Below, piece by piece: positions 1 to 9,438 of a stretch of 64,000 nt of DNA. Position numbers and translations under genes: made by a program. Position 1 is the first letter of the stretch; every line of letters starts with the position of its first letter. The stretch is from Chondrinema litorale (GTDB lineage Bacteria > Bacteroidota > Bacteroidia > Cytophagales > Flammeovirgaceae), in NCBI RefSeq assembly GCF_026250525.1, contig NZ_CP111044.1:1-64000 (forward strand), given 5' to 3'. Under the pieces are notes generated by a model. That model saw only the letters and a list, made by a program, of their open reading frames with translations. It was not told the origin of the DNA and made no database searches.

Positions 1-745
1 TAATGAAAGAATTTTTTAGAATGGAAAAATTGGTCAACAATGAGCCAGACTAGGCTTCGACTTTGTTAAAGATATTGAATGTACTTTTTAATTCCGAGAA
101 TTAGCACCACTTAATTTTTGGTATTATTTAAGTTGCCAAAATATAAATTCTGTAATATATTAAAATTATCAATAAGCATAGTTTAATAAATAAACTTATT
201 GAAAACCTTAGATTATTGGTATTTTATCTAGAATTTATTTGATAAATTTTATTTAAAACAAAGTGTAAGAGGAGAATTAAATTTAAATTAATTTTATAAA
301 ATTAAGATAGTGCAATTCTGCGGTGTATAAATTTCTATAATATTTATTAAAAAAAGTTGATTTTTTCTAAAATAAGGCTTTATATTAGGTGCAGGAATAC
401 TTTTATAATAACTAATATTTTTACTATCTTTATCTTATAGTCCTAAAAACAGGATATCTTCACAACCAGAGTTTCAATAAATACTATCACAACCTTACAA
501 TAAGAGGCATTAAAATTACCATCAAATATTATTAAATATGAAAATGATTATTGATTCATTACTCTGTCATACCCTTCTTAATACATATATTTTTAACCTT
601 TTTAATCAAACTTAAGTGAGTAAGAGTAGCTAAGCTATACTCTTAATACATGATGCTTTATTAAAAATTCTATGCTAAAAAAGTATAGGGCTAAACGACC
701 TATACCATTATTTTAAAATTCCCTTAATATAACTCTTAATTAAAT
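1..745. other. Non-coding leader upstream of susC-like gene
   Basis: Very AT-rich, with stops in all frames. The plus frame that is open from the left edge ends at TAG 51-53, so bases 1-53 could be the last codons of a gene outside the window; this cannot be proved here. Two small inverted repeats lie in the proximal leader: TAAGAGT/ACTCTTA at 621-627/639-645, and GTATAGG/CCTATAC at 683-689/699-705. The first is part of a motif shared with the leader at 34.73 kb. No convincing TAnnTTTG promoter element was found. Confidence 0.6.
612..645 (+). promoter_or_regulatory. Shared leader motif with hairpin (copy 1)
   Basis: The sequence TTAAGTGAGTAAGAGTAGCT (612-631) recurs at 34727-34747 with only one inserted base. 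Here its 3' part forms the left arm of a perfect 7-bp inverted repeat (621-627 with 639-645). It lies 115 bases before the susC-like start. A common regulator or a conserved leader RNA is an inference. Confidence 0.4.
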
Positions 746-3700
746 ATGATGATGAAAAATTACTTCGATTATGGGAGGGGTGTATTTATTCTAGTCTTTT
801 TGGCTAGTTGTTTCTCTTTGAATGCACAAAGCAAAGAGAAATTGGTATTTTCTTCTACCAAAACACCAACCTTCAGCAACGTACAAACACCTCTTCAGCG
901 CAGCATAAGCGGTGTTGTGACTTCTTCGGAAGACGGACAACCTCTACCTGGTGTAAGTGTATTGATTGTCGGCACTTCTACAGGTACAATTACTAACATC
1001 GATGGCAAATACCAAATTGAAGCAAACTCTGACCAAGTTTTACGCTACAGTTTTATTGGTTTCGTAGGTCAAGAAGTACAAGTTGGCAACAGCTCTGTAT
1101 TAGATATTGCCTTAGAACCCGATGTTGAACAGCTTGAAGAGGTTATCGTAACAGGGTATACATCTGAAAGAAAAGCTGATATTATTGGATCTGTTGGCGT
1201 TGTGGATGCAAAAAATGCACTTTCTACACCGTCTGCTAACATTGCACAACAACTTCAAGGACGCGCAGCAGGTGTTACAATATCTGGTGACGGAGCTCCT
1301 GGTGAAGGTGCAAAAGTAAGGATTAGAGGTTTTACTTCATTTGGTCAAAGTAATCCTCTTTATGTAATCGACGGTGTACCAACACAAGATCCCGCTACTA
1401 TTAACCCGAATGATATTGAGTCCATCCAAGTATTGAAAGATGCAACTGCTGCTTCTATCTATGGAGCTCGTGCAGCACAGGGTGTAATCATTATCACAAC
1501 TAAAAGAGGTTCAGAAGGCAAGATTGACATCTCTTACAATGGTTATGTAGGTACTACTAAAGTGCCCGAGAGAAGCTATTTAGATGTGATAAACACAGAG
1601 CAGTATCTCGATTATTTACAGAGGTCTCAACCTTCAACTTTTGTGCATCCAGTTTTTGGACAAATGAGTTCAGCTTCAATTCCAGAATACATCGTTTCTA
1701 GCCCTGGTTTCAAAGGTGGTGTATCGGCAAATGACTCAAGAGCTGATCCAAGCTTGTACGATATTTCAGATTATGGTGCACCTTATCAAATCTTAAAAAC
1801 TAGTGATGGTACAAACTGGTTCGATGAAATATTGCAAAGTGGCTTAATCCAAAGTCATCAAATTTCTGCTACTGGTGGTAATGCATCTGCCAATTATGCA
1901 GTTAGTTTTAACTACTTCAATCAAGAAGGAACACACAAATACACAGATTACACAAGATATTCAGCAAGGGTAAACTCTTCATTTAAACCAAACAAATGGT
2001 TTAGCTTAGGTGAAAACTTACAGATTATTAATGAAGAAAGTAATGGTAGCAGAACGAGAGGTGAAGGCGGTCCTTGGGGCTGGGCTTACCGTTATGTGCC
2101 TTACATTCCTGTATATGATATTGGAGGCGGTTTTGCAGGTAACTCAGTGGGTGAATCTGGTAACGCATCTAACCCTGTAGCAGTACTCACTAGAGAACAA
2201 TACGATACAAGGCAAACTTGGAGAATATTCGGTAATATGTTTGCTGAAATTTCGCCAATAAAAAATTTAAAAGTTAGGTCTTCATTCGGTATCGATTTTA
2301 ACAATGCCTATAATGAAGATTACGCCTTTAAATCTTATGAAAACTCTGAAAACCGTGGTTTAACTGCTTATGGCGTTAATAATAATAGTAACCTCACTTG
2401 GACTTGGACCAATACAGCCAATTACACTAAAAACTTTGGCGCAAAACACCAGGTAAAACTATTAGCAGGTACCGAAGCGATTAACAGAAATGCTAGAGGT
2501 ATTGGAGTCTCAACAAATACTTACGATTTTGAAGACCCTAATTTTATCAACTTAAATACAGATCAATTCTCTACACCAAATGCTTATGATAATCAAGCCA
2601 TTAGAGAATCTTTGTATTCCGTATTTGGTCGTGTTGATTATATCTTTGCTGATAAATACCTTTTCAATGCTACAATTCGTAGAGATGAAACTTCTAAATT
2701 ATACGAAGATGTAAGATATGGTACTTTCCCTGCATTTGGTGTTGGTTGGAGAATCTCAGAAGAAAGTTTTATGCAAACTATTTCTTGGATTGAAGACTTA
2801 AAAATCCGTGGTGGTTGGGGACAAATGGGTAGTATAAACAACGTTGACCCGAACAATCAGTTTACCCTCTATAATGCTAATGTTGGTAGTTCATTTTATG
2901 ATATCAACAGAACAAACAATTCTGCAACAGTTGGTTATAGACCTTCTCGTACAGGAAGTTTAACAACTCAGTGGGAATATTCTGAAACAACCAATATTGG
3001 TTTTGATGCGACACTATTTGATGGTGTAATTGACTTAACTGTCGATTGGTATCAAAATAACACGAATGACTTGTTAGTACAAAAAGTAGCAGCACCAACA
3101 GAACCTCAGGTTGCACAACCATATATCAACCTAGGACAAATGGTAAATAAAGGTTTTGATATTTCATTAACCAACAGAAACCAAATTGGAAACTTTTCTT
3201 ATGATGCAACTTTAATTTTCTCTCGCTATGTAAATGAGGTTACCAATATTGATGGCAACCCTGAAACATTCATTTCAAGAGGTGGAGATAGAATCTCAGA
3301 CATCGTGAGAACTAAAGCGGGTAACCCTATCGCTTCTTTCTGGGGTTGGGAAATTGATCCTAACGATCGTTTCTTTGATACTCAAGAAGAGATTGATGCT
3401 TTAGAACAAGATGGTGCTGTAGTTGGTAGCTGGAAATATGTAGATCAAAATGGTGATGGTAAGATTAATAATGATGATCAAACATTCTTAGGTAACCCTC
3501 ACCCAGATTTCGTAACTAGTTTAAACTTGGATTTGAAATATAAAAACTTCGATTTCAATATATTCTTAGTGTGGAACCAAGGTAATGACCTATTCAACAA
3601 TGTGAGTTACTTTACCGATATGAGAGTTTTCGTAGGTGCAGTATCTGAGCGAGTTGTTAATCAAGATTGGAGACCTGGTCAAGACAATAGTGGAGCTACT

Positions 3701-4027
3701 CACCCTCGTTTAGCACCAGGTGCTGAAAGTGGTTATACTCCTTTTACTCGTACTACTTCTAACACTTTCTATGTTGAAGATGGTTCGTTCTTAAGAGGTA
3801 GAACTGCTCAGTTAGGTTATACATTCAATCCTGCTTTATTATCTAAACTTGGTCTTGGTAGTGCAAGAGTTTATGTGCAAGCACAAAACTTCTTTACCAT
3901 AACCAATTACTCAGGTTCTGATCCTGATATCAATATCCAAGGTGGAGATGACTTAACTATGGGAGTTGACCGAGGTGCATTTCCATCTATCGCACAATAC
4001 TTAATCGGTTTAAATTTCTCATTATAA
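746..4027 (+). CDS. SusC/RagA-family TonB-linked outer-membrane transporter
   Basis: Outer-membrane beta-barrel that, with its SusD partner, imports an oligomeric nutrient using TonB energy. The 1093 residues show a signal peptide ending near the Ala-Gln of residues 27-28, a CarboxypepD_reg-like domain (about 55-125, motif SGVVTSSEDGQPLPGVSV), a TonB-box/plug start (EEVIVTGY, about 131-138), a plug domain to about 250, and a long barrel ending in aromatic Phe-Ser-Leu. Length and order are standard for SusC. Three consecutive ATG codons (746, 749, 752) can each start it. The SusD gene follows after 24 bp, so the pair is co-transcribed. The substrate cannot be read from the sequence: no glycoside hydrolase is in this cluster, only FG-GAP and cytochrome-like lipoproteins. 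Confidence 0.96.
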   Translation: MMMKNYFDYGRGVFILVFLASCFSLNAQSKEKLVFSSTKTPTFSNVQTPLQRSISGVVTSSEDGQPLPGVSVLIVGTSTGTITNIDGKYQIEANSDQVLRYSFIGFVGQEVQVGNSSVLDIALEPDVEQLEEVIVTGYTSERKADIIGSVGVVDAKNALSTPSANIAQQLQGRAAGVTISGDGAPGEGAKVRIRGFTSFGQSNPLYVIDGVPTQDPATINPNDIESIQVLKDATAASIYGARAAQGVIIITTKRGSEGKIDISYNGYVGTTKVPERSYLDVINTEQYLDYLQRSQPSTFVHPVFGQMSSASIPEYIVSSPGFKGGVSANDSRADPSLYDISDYGAPYQILKTSDGTNWFDEILQSGLIQSHQISATGGNASANYAVSFNYFNQEGTHKYTDYTRYSARVNSSFKPNKWFSLGENLQIINEESNGSRTRGEGGPWGWAYRYVPYIPVYDIGGGFAGNSVGESGNASNPVAVLTREQYDTRQTWRIFGNMFAEISPIKNLKVRSSFGIDFNNAYNEDYAFKSYENSENRGLTAYGVNNNSNLTWTWTNTANYTKNFGAKHQVKLLAGTEAINRNARGIGVSTNTYDFEDPNFINLNTDQFSTPNAYDNQAIRESLYSVFGRVDYIFADKYLFNATIRRDETSKLYEDVRYGTFPAFGVGWRISEESFMQTISWIEDLKIRGGWGQMGSINNVDPNNQFTLYNANVGSSFYDINRTNNSATVGYRPSRTGSLTTQWEYSETTNIGFDATLFDGVIDLTVDWYQNNTNDLLVQKVAAPTEPQVAQPYINLGQMVNKGFDISLTNRNQIGNFSYDATLIFSRYVNEVTNIDGNPETFISRGGDRISDIVRTKAGNPIASFWGWEIDPNDRFFDTQEEIDALEQDGAVVGSWKYVDQNGDGKINNDDQTFLGNPHPDFVTSLNLDLKYKNFDFNIFLVWNQGNDLFNNVSYFTDMRVFVGAVSERVVNQDWRPGQDNSGATHPRLAPGAESGYTPFTRTTSNTFYVEDGSFLRGRTAQLGYTFNPALLSKLGLGSARVYVQAQNFFTITNYSGSDPDINIQGGDDLTMGVDRGAFPSIAQYLIGLNFSL

Positions 4028-4051
4028 AATCTATTAAATCGTAACTATAAT

Positions 4052-5854
4052 ATGAAGAATTATATAAAAATATTGATTGGCTTATCAGTAATATTGCTAT
4101 TGCCATTCTCTTGTAGTGATGAATTTTTAGAAGTATCACCTCCGGGTTCTTACTCTGAGCCTGCGCTACAAAATGCAGCAGGTGTAGAGGGTATGTTAAT
4201 TGCAACCTATTCAGCGTTAGATGGCACTTGGTTCGAGAGTTGGGATAATAACCAATTTAACCAACAAGGAGGTGCATCAAACTGGGTTTGGGGTGGCGTT
4301 CGTTCTGAAATCGCCTACAAAGGTTCTGAACCTAGTGATGGTGTATTACTAAATGATATGGAAAGATCTGAAGTTTTACCAAGTAACGGCGAACTTAACA
4401 ACAAATGGGGCGCTATTTATGATGGTATCGGCAAAGCAAATGCTACAATTAGAAATATTCCTCTTGCTGCTGATTTAACAGATGAACAAGCTGTTAGAAT
4501 TTTAGCAGAAGCACGTGCATTAAGAGGACATTATCACTTCGAAGGAGTAAAAGTTTTTGGAAGAGTGCCATATGTTGATGAAACAGTTGGGATAGAAACT
4601 CCTTTTGCAGAAGTAAAAAATCCTGCCATTGGAGAAGCATTAATCTGGGATCAAATTGAAGCAGATTTCCAATATGCTTACGATAACCTTTCAGGTACAA
4701 TGCCAAACCCAGGTAGAATTAATAAATATGCCGCTGGTGCTTTCTTAGCTAAAGTTCATATTTTCCAAGCAGATTGGTCTGCTGCAGAAGCTATTTTAGA
4801 TGATGTGATTAATAATGGTACTACTGCTTCAGGTGATGCTCTAGCATTGATGGATAACTTCCACCATAACTTTAGAGCAGATTTTGAAAATGAAAACAAT
4901 GAATCATTATTTGGTTACGAAGCATCTTTTGGTGATGGTTCTATTAGTAATGGTAACTATGGATGGACATTGAACCAACCTCACGGACCAGTTCCAACTA
5001 ACTGCTGTGGTTTCTTCCAACCATCTCAAAACTTAGCAAATAGTTATAAAGTTGATGCCGACGGCCTACCTTTAATAGATACTTTTAATGATACAGACCT
5101 AATTACAGATGAAGGTTTAACAGCTGCTGATGCTTTCACACCAGATGAAAGCTTACTAGACCCTAGAATAGACTGGACAATTGGTAGAAGAGGTATTCCT
5201 TATTTGGATTGGGGTGTTAACCCAGGTGTAGGTTCAGATGTTAGCTGGGTAAGACAAGTAACCAATGGAGGTCCTTATAACCCTGTAAAAACAGTGCCTA
5301 CAATTGCAGAGTTTGATGCTCAATTAGCAGGTGTAATTGACTGGGGTTTTACTTCTCAGGCTAAAAACGTACACATAATCAGATTTTCTGATGTAATACT
5401 AATGGCTGCTGAGGTTAAAGCTGAATTGGGCAAACTAGCAGACGCAACCACATTAGTAAATAGAGTTAGAGAAAGAATGTCAGATTCTGCTGGTTGGGTT
5501 ACAGATGAAAATGGTGACCTAGCTGCTAATTATTCTATAGGTATGTATCCAACTTTTGCATCTCAAACCGCAGCTTTACAAGCTATACGTTTCGAGCGTA
5601 AGATTGAATTGGCAATGGAAGGTCACAGATTCTTCGACCTTGTAAGATGGCATTTAAATTCTGGTAGCAGTGCATTAGCCTTCGATATGATCGCATATAT
5701 GAATACTTATTACGAAACTGAATCGGTAAAAAGACCTCACTTAGCAGGTGCAGTTTTCAACGAAAGAGACTTATATGCGCCAATACCACAAACAGTAATT
5801 GCAAATGGTACAGTAGATGGGGTGCAAAATATTACCCAAAACGCTGGATTCTAA
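4052..5854 (+). CDS. SusD/RagB-family nutrient-binding surface lipoprotein
   Basis: Surface lipoprotein that caps the SusC barrel and binds substrate. The 600-residue protein has a lipoprotein signal (hydrophobic stretch, then PFSC with Cys21 as lipidation site), an N-terminal SusD-like region with TPR-like helices (LAEARALRGHYHFEGVKVFG, about 150-170), and the C-terminal RagB/SusD signature (IRFERKIELAMEGHRFFDLVRW, about 510-535). Its length is within the family's usual range. It lies 24 bp behind the susC-like gene and is followed by a strong stem-loop, so the SusC/D pair may be expressed at a higher level than the genes behind it. Confidence 0.96.
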   Translation: MKNYIKILIGLSVILLLPFSCSDEFLEVSPPGSYSEPALQNAAGVEGMLIATYSALDGTWFESWDNNQFNQQGGASNWVWGGVRSEIAYKGSEPSDGVLLNDMERSEVLPSNGELNNKWGAIYDGIGKANATIRNIPLAADLTDEQAVRILAEARALRGHYHFEGVKVFGRVPYVDETVGIETPFAEVKNPAIGEALIWDQIEADFQYAYDNLSGTMPNPGRINKYAAGAFLAKVHIFQADWSAAEAILDDVINNGTTASGDALALMDNFHHNFRADFENENNESLFGYEASFGDGSISNGNYGWTLNQPHGPVPTNCCGFFQPSQNLANSYKVDADGLPLIDTFNDTDLITDEGLTAADAFTPDESLLDPRIDWTIGRRGIPYLDWGVNPGVGSDVSWVRQVTNGGPYNPVKTVPTIAEFDAQLAGVIDWGFTSQAKNVHIIRFSDVILMAAEVKAELGKLADATTLVNRVRERMSDSAGWVTDENGDLAANYSIGMYPTFASQTAALQAIRFERKIELAMEGHRFFDLVRWHLNSGSSALAFDMIAYMNTYYETESVKRPHLAGAVFNERDLYAPIPQTVIANGTVDGVQNITQNAGF

Positions 5855-5869
5855 AAAACTAATATTATA

Positions 5870-5908
5870 AAAGCTAAAGACTGCCTTTAATGGCAGTCTT
5901 TGCTTTTA
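5870..5908 (+). terminator. Intrinsic terminator after SusD gene
   Basis: A perfect 10-bp stem, AAAGACTGCC (5876-5885) with GGCAGTCTTT (5892-5901) around loop TTTAAT. It extends through AAAGC/GCTTT after a one-base bulge and runs into a T-rich tail. It sits 15 bases after the susD stop and about 30 bases before the next start, so it would attenuate read-through into the FG-GAP genes. Confidence 0.8.
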
Positions 5909-5938
5909 TCTATCAAAATATTGACTAACAAAACTTAT

Positions 5939-8900
5939 ATGAATAAAAACTTTACAGTAATTTTAAGTCTAATTGTTCTTTTGAGTTGCCAGAAAAAAGA
6001 CGAAAAACTGCTAGAACTATTAGATCCATCATATACTGGTGTCACTTTTCAAAATAAAATTGTAGAAAACAAACAGTTCAACATTCTAGATATTTATTAT
6101 CTCTACAATGGTGGTGGAGTCTCTGTTGCAGATTTTAATAACGATGGTCTCACCGATATTTTCTTTACAGGAAATATGGTGGAAAATAGACTATATCTCA
6201 ACAAAGGAGATTTACAATTTAAAGATGTTACTGATGAAACCGGTATTGGAGCACTTGGTAAGTGGAGTTATGGTTCTTCAGTTGTCGATATCAATTCAGA
6301 TGGATTAATGGATATTTATGTATGCGCTTCTATTTCAGCCGATCCGGAAGAACGTACAAACATGTTATTTATAAACCAAGGGATTAACGAAGACGGAATC
6401 CCCACTTTCGAAGATAAAGCAAAAGATTTTGGCTTAGCCATAGATAGCTATAGTACACACGCTGCATTTTTTGATTATGATCAAGACGGTGATTTAGATG
6501 TACTAGTACTCACTAACGCAAAAATAGAAGGCATTCCATCAGTATATAAATCGAAAGTAAATGATGGCTCCTCTCCCATTACCGATCAATTATATAGAAA
6601 TAATGGCGATGGCACATTTACAGAAGTTTCTACAGAAGCAGGTATCGTAAGTGAAGGTTTTGGTTTGGGAATCGCCACCTCAGATTTTGACCAAGACGGC
6701 AATGTAGACTTATACATTGGTAATGATTTTATTACTAATGATTTGATGTACCTCAACAACAATGGTAAATTCTCTGAGAAAATTGACAGTGCCATTAAAC
6801 ATCAGTCTCGCTTCTCTATGGGGAATGATGTAGCCGACATCAACAACGATGGCAATGTGGATATTATCACGCTCGATATGCTTCCTGAGAAAAACCTAAG
6901 GAAAAAAACAGTGATGATTCCCAATGGTTATATCGTGTATATAAACGACTATAAGTATGGTTATACGCATCAATATGTGCGCAATATGTTGCAACTGAAC
7001 AACGGGAACATGAAGTTTAGTGAGATCGGACAAGTTGCTGGCATACACCAAACTGAATGGAGCTGGTCTCCACTTTTTGTAGATTTTGACAATGATGGAT
7101 ACAAAGATTTAGCTATTACTAACGGCTATCCTAAAGATATTACAGACTTGGATTTTATCAACTTTAGAATGGAAACTTCAGGCTTTGTTTCTACCGAAGA
7201 CTTATTGAAGCAAATTCCTTCTGTTAAAATTCCAAACTACGTATTCCGTAATAATGGCGATTTAACATTCGAAGACAATTCTAGTAATTGGGGCTTTACA
7301 CAACCATCTTTCTCAAATGGAGCCGCTTATGCCGACCTTGATAATGATGGCGACTTAGATTACATCGTAAACAACATCAACGATCCTGCTTTTATCTATG
7401 AAAACACCCTTTATAAAGGCGAAAAAAGAGATTCTCACTATCTCCGAATCAAGTTAAAGGGAAATAGAAATAATGCTTCTGCTCTAGGCACCAAAGTAAT
7501 TATCCAATATGACGGTGGTAAAAAGCAGTATCATGAGCAGAATATTTACAGAGGTTATGTATCTACAGTGGAAGATATTATCCACTTTGGTTTAGGCCAA
7601 TCTGCAAAAATAGAAGAAGTAAAAGTTATTTGGCCAGATAAAAAAGTAACGATACTAAAAGATGTAAATGCAGATCAGGTTTTGAATCTTTCTCAAGCAG
7701 AAGCAAAAGCGGTAAATGAACAGAAAGCAACTGAAAAATCAACTTTGTTCAAACACATAAATAATGAAGTCGCTGTAAACTTTGTACATCAAGAAGAAGA
7801 TTTCATAGACTATAACATGCAGCAAAGCATACCACATAAATTTTCGCAATATGGACCTTCTTTGGCGGTAGGCGATTTAAACGGAGATGGCATGGACGAT
7901 TTTTATGTAGGTGGCTCTAAAGGTGTAGAAGGAAGTATCTTTTTCCAACAAAAAAACGGAAAGTTTACGCAAAGAAAAGGTGAGAAAAATACAGAGAAAC
8001 AAGAAGAAGATATGGGTGTTCTCATATTCGATGCAGATGCAGATGGTGATAACGATTTGTATGTTTCTAGTGGCGGATTCGAAAACATGGAAGGTAGTGC
8101 TTCTATGAAAGACCGCTTATATTTTAACGATGGCAGCGGTAATTTAAAATTGAATGAAATTGCTTTACCTGCGCTTGCAAATAGCTCAAGTTGTGTACGT
8201 GGTGCAGATTATGATGGCGATGGAGATATTGACCTTTTCGTGGGTGGAAGAGTAAAAGTAAAAGCTTATCCACTTGCACCAAATAGCACTATTTTGGAGA
8301 ATCAAGGCAATGGTGAGTTTAAAGATGCCACTAGCCAAATAAGTGAAGGATTATCGAATATCGGCATGGTAACCGATGCTATTTGGAGCGATTACGATAA
8401 CGACAATGATGTAGATTTAATAGTAGTTGGTGAGTTTATGTCCATCACTGTTTTTGAAAATCAGAATGGAAAATTAGCTAAAGCAAGTACTACTGGGCTC
8501 GAAAGTTCTGGACTTTGGAATAGCATTATTGCTGGCGATTTTGATAAAGATGGAGATAGCGATTATATCGTTGGAAACATCGGCATCAATAATTTCTACT
8601 GTGCATCTCCAGAAACTCCACTTCAAATATTTGCCAAAGATTTTGATGATAATGGCGATGTAGATGCAATTATGTCTTGCTTCTTAAAGTCTGAAGATGG
8701 AAGCTTGCAATCTTATCCTGTACAGGCTTGGCAACAGTTGAGTAAGCAAAGTCCGATTTTTAGAAAAAGGTTTGCTTCTTACAAAGAATACGGCACTACT
8801 AAAATGAATAATTTACTCTCTCCACAAGAGTTGCAAGGTGCAACAATTTTATCTGTAGATCACCTAAAAAGCAGCTATGTGGAAAATCTGGGTAATGGAA

Positions 8901-9436
8901 ACTTCAAAATATCTCCCCTTCCATTAGAAGCTCAAATTGCTCCGGTAAATGGAATGAATATAGGAGATTTTAATGGAGATTCTAATTTAGATGTCGCACT
9001 TGTGGGTAACGACTATGGCAATGAGGTAAATATGGGACAATACGATGCTTTAATTGGCTTAGTACTACTTGGAGATGGCAATGGTCAATTCAAACCAATG
9101 TCGGTTACAGAATCTGGGTTTATGGTAGAAGGAGATGCTAAAGCTTTAAGTAAATTGGTATTAGCCAATGAGCAAGAAATATATCTGGCAACACAAAACA
9201 GAGGTAAAATTGAGGTTTATGCTTCTGCCAAGCAGAATGCAAAAAATATAGAAGTTGCACCACTAGAATATAAAGCTGAGCTTACTTATTCTAATGGTAA
9301 AAAAGAGCAAAAAGAGATTCAATATGGATCAGGATTTTTATCACAATCAACAAGAAAAATAAGTATTGAACCAGAAGTTGAAAAAGTAGTTTTGTTTTCA
9401 TATAATGGTGAATCCAGAACTATTGATATTGAGTGA
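5939..9436 (+). CDS. FG-GAP/VCBS repeat lipoprotein with ASPIC/UnbV domain (CRTAC1-like)
   Basis: Large (1165 aa) predicted surface lipoprotein, probably a calcium-stabilised beta-propeller scaffold; the enzymatic role is unknown. The start is placed at ATG 5939 because it gives a clean lipoprotein signal (VLLSC, Cys17); the frame is open to a TTG at 5900, but that lies inside the terminator stem. Residues about 45-480 and 610-1000 carry many FG-GAP calcium motifs of the form DxNxDGxxD (for example DFNNDGLTD and DLNGDGMDD). An ASPIC/UnbV domain lies between them (about 510-595, with GLGQ followed by VKVIWPDKK). Genes of this type commonly accompany SusC/SusD pairs in Bacteroidota. The next gene starts 2 bases after the stop, so the two are translationally coupled. 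Confidence 0.9.
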   Translation: MNKNFTVILSLIVLLSCQKKDEKLLELLDPSYTGVTFQNKIVENKQFNILDIYYLYNGGGVSVADFNNDGLTDIFFTGNMVENRLYLNKGDLQFKDVTDETGIGALGKWSYGSSVVDINSDGLMDIYVCASISADPEERTNMLFINQGINEDGIPTFEDKAKDFGLAIDSYSTHAAFFDYDQDGDLDVLVLTNAKIEGIPSVYKSKVNDGSSPITDQLYRNNGDGTFTEVSTEAGIVSEGFGLGIATSDFDQDGNVDLYIGNDFITNDLMYLNNNGKFSEKIDSAIKHQSRFSMGNDVADINNDGNVDIITLDMLPEKNLRKKTVMIPNGYIVYINDYKYGYTHQYVRNMLQLNNGNMKFSEIGQVAGIHQTEWSWSPLFVDFDNDGYKDLAITNGYPKDITDLDFINFRMETSGFVSTEDLLKQIPSVKIPNYVFRNNGDLTFEDNSSNWGFTQPSFSNGAAYADLDNDGDLDYIVNNINDPAFIYENTLYKGEKRDSHYLRIKLKGNRNNASALGTKVIIQYDGGKKQYHEQNIYRGYVSTVEDIIHFGLGQSAKIEEVKVIWPDKKVTILKDVNADQVLNLSQAEAKAVNEQKATEKSTLFKHINNEVAVNFVHQEEDFIDYNMQQSIPHKFSQYGPSLAVGDLNGDGMDDFYVGGSKGVEGSIFFQQKNGKFTQRKGEKNTEKQEEDMGVLIFDADADGDNDLYVSSGGFENMEGSASMKDRLYFNDGSGNLKLNEIALPALANSSSCVRGADYDGDGDIDLFVGGRVKVKAYPLAPNSTILENQGNGEFKDATSQISEGLSNIGMVTDAIWSDYDNDNDVDLIVVGEFMSITVFENQNGKLAKASTTGLESSGLWNSIIAGDFDKDGDSDYIVGNIGINNFYCASPETPLQIFAKDFDDNGDVDAIMSCFLKSEDGSLQSYPVQAWQQLSKQSPIFRKRFASYKEYGTTKMNNLLSPQELQGATILSVDHLKSSYVENLGNGNFKISPLPLEAQIAPVNGMNIGDFNGDSNLDVALVGNDYGNEVNMGQYDALIGLVLLGDGNGQFKPMSVTESGFMVEGDAKALSKLVLANEQEIYLATQNRGKIEVYASAKQNAKNIEVAPLEYKAELTYSNGKKEQKEIQYGSGFLSQSTRKISIEPEVEKVVLFSYNGESRTIDIE

Positions 9437-9438
9437 AA

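Noticed and set aside
5900..5938. Longer start (TTG) for the FG-GAP/ASPIC lipoprotein
   Set aside because: It begins inside the terminator stem and would bury the lipoprotein signal behind 13 extra residues; ATG 5939 fits.
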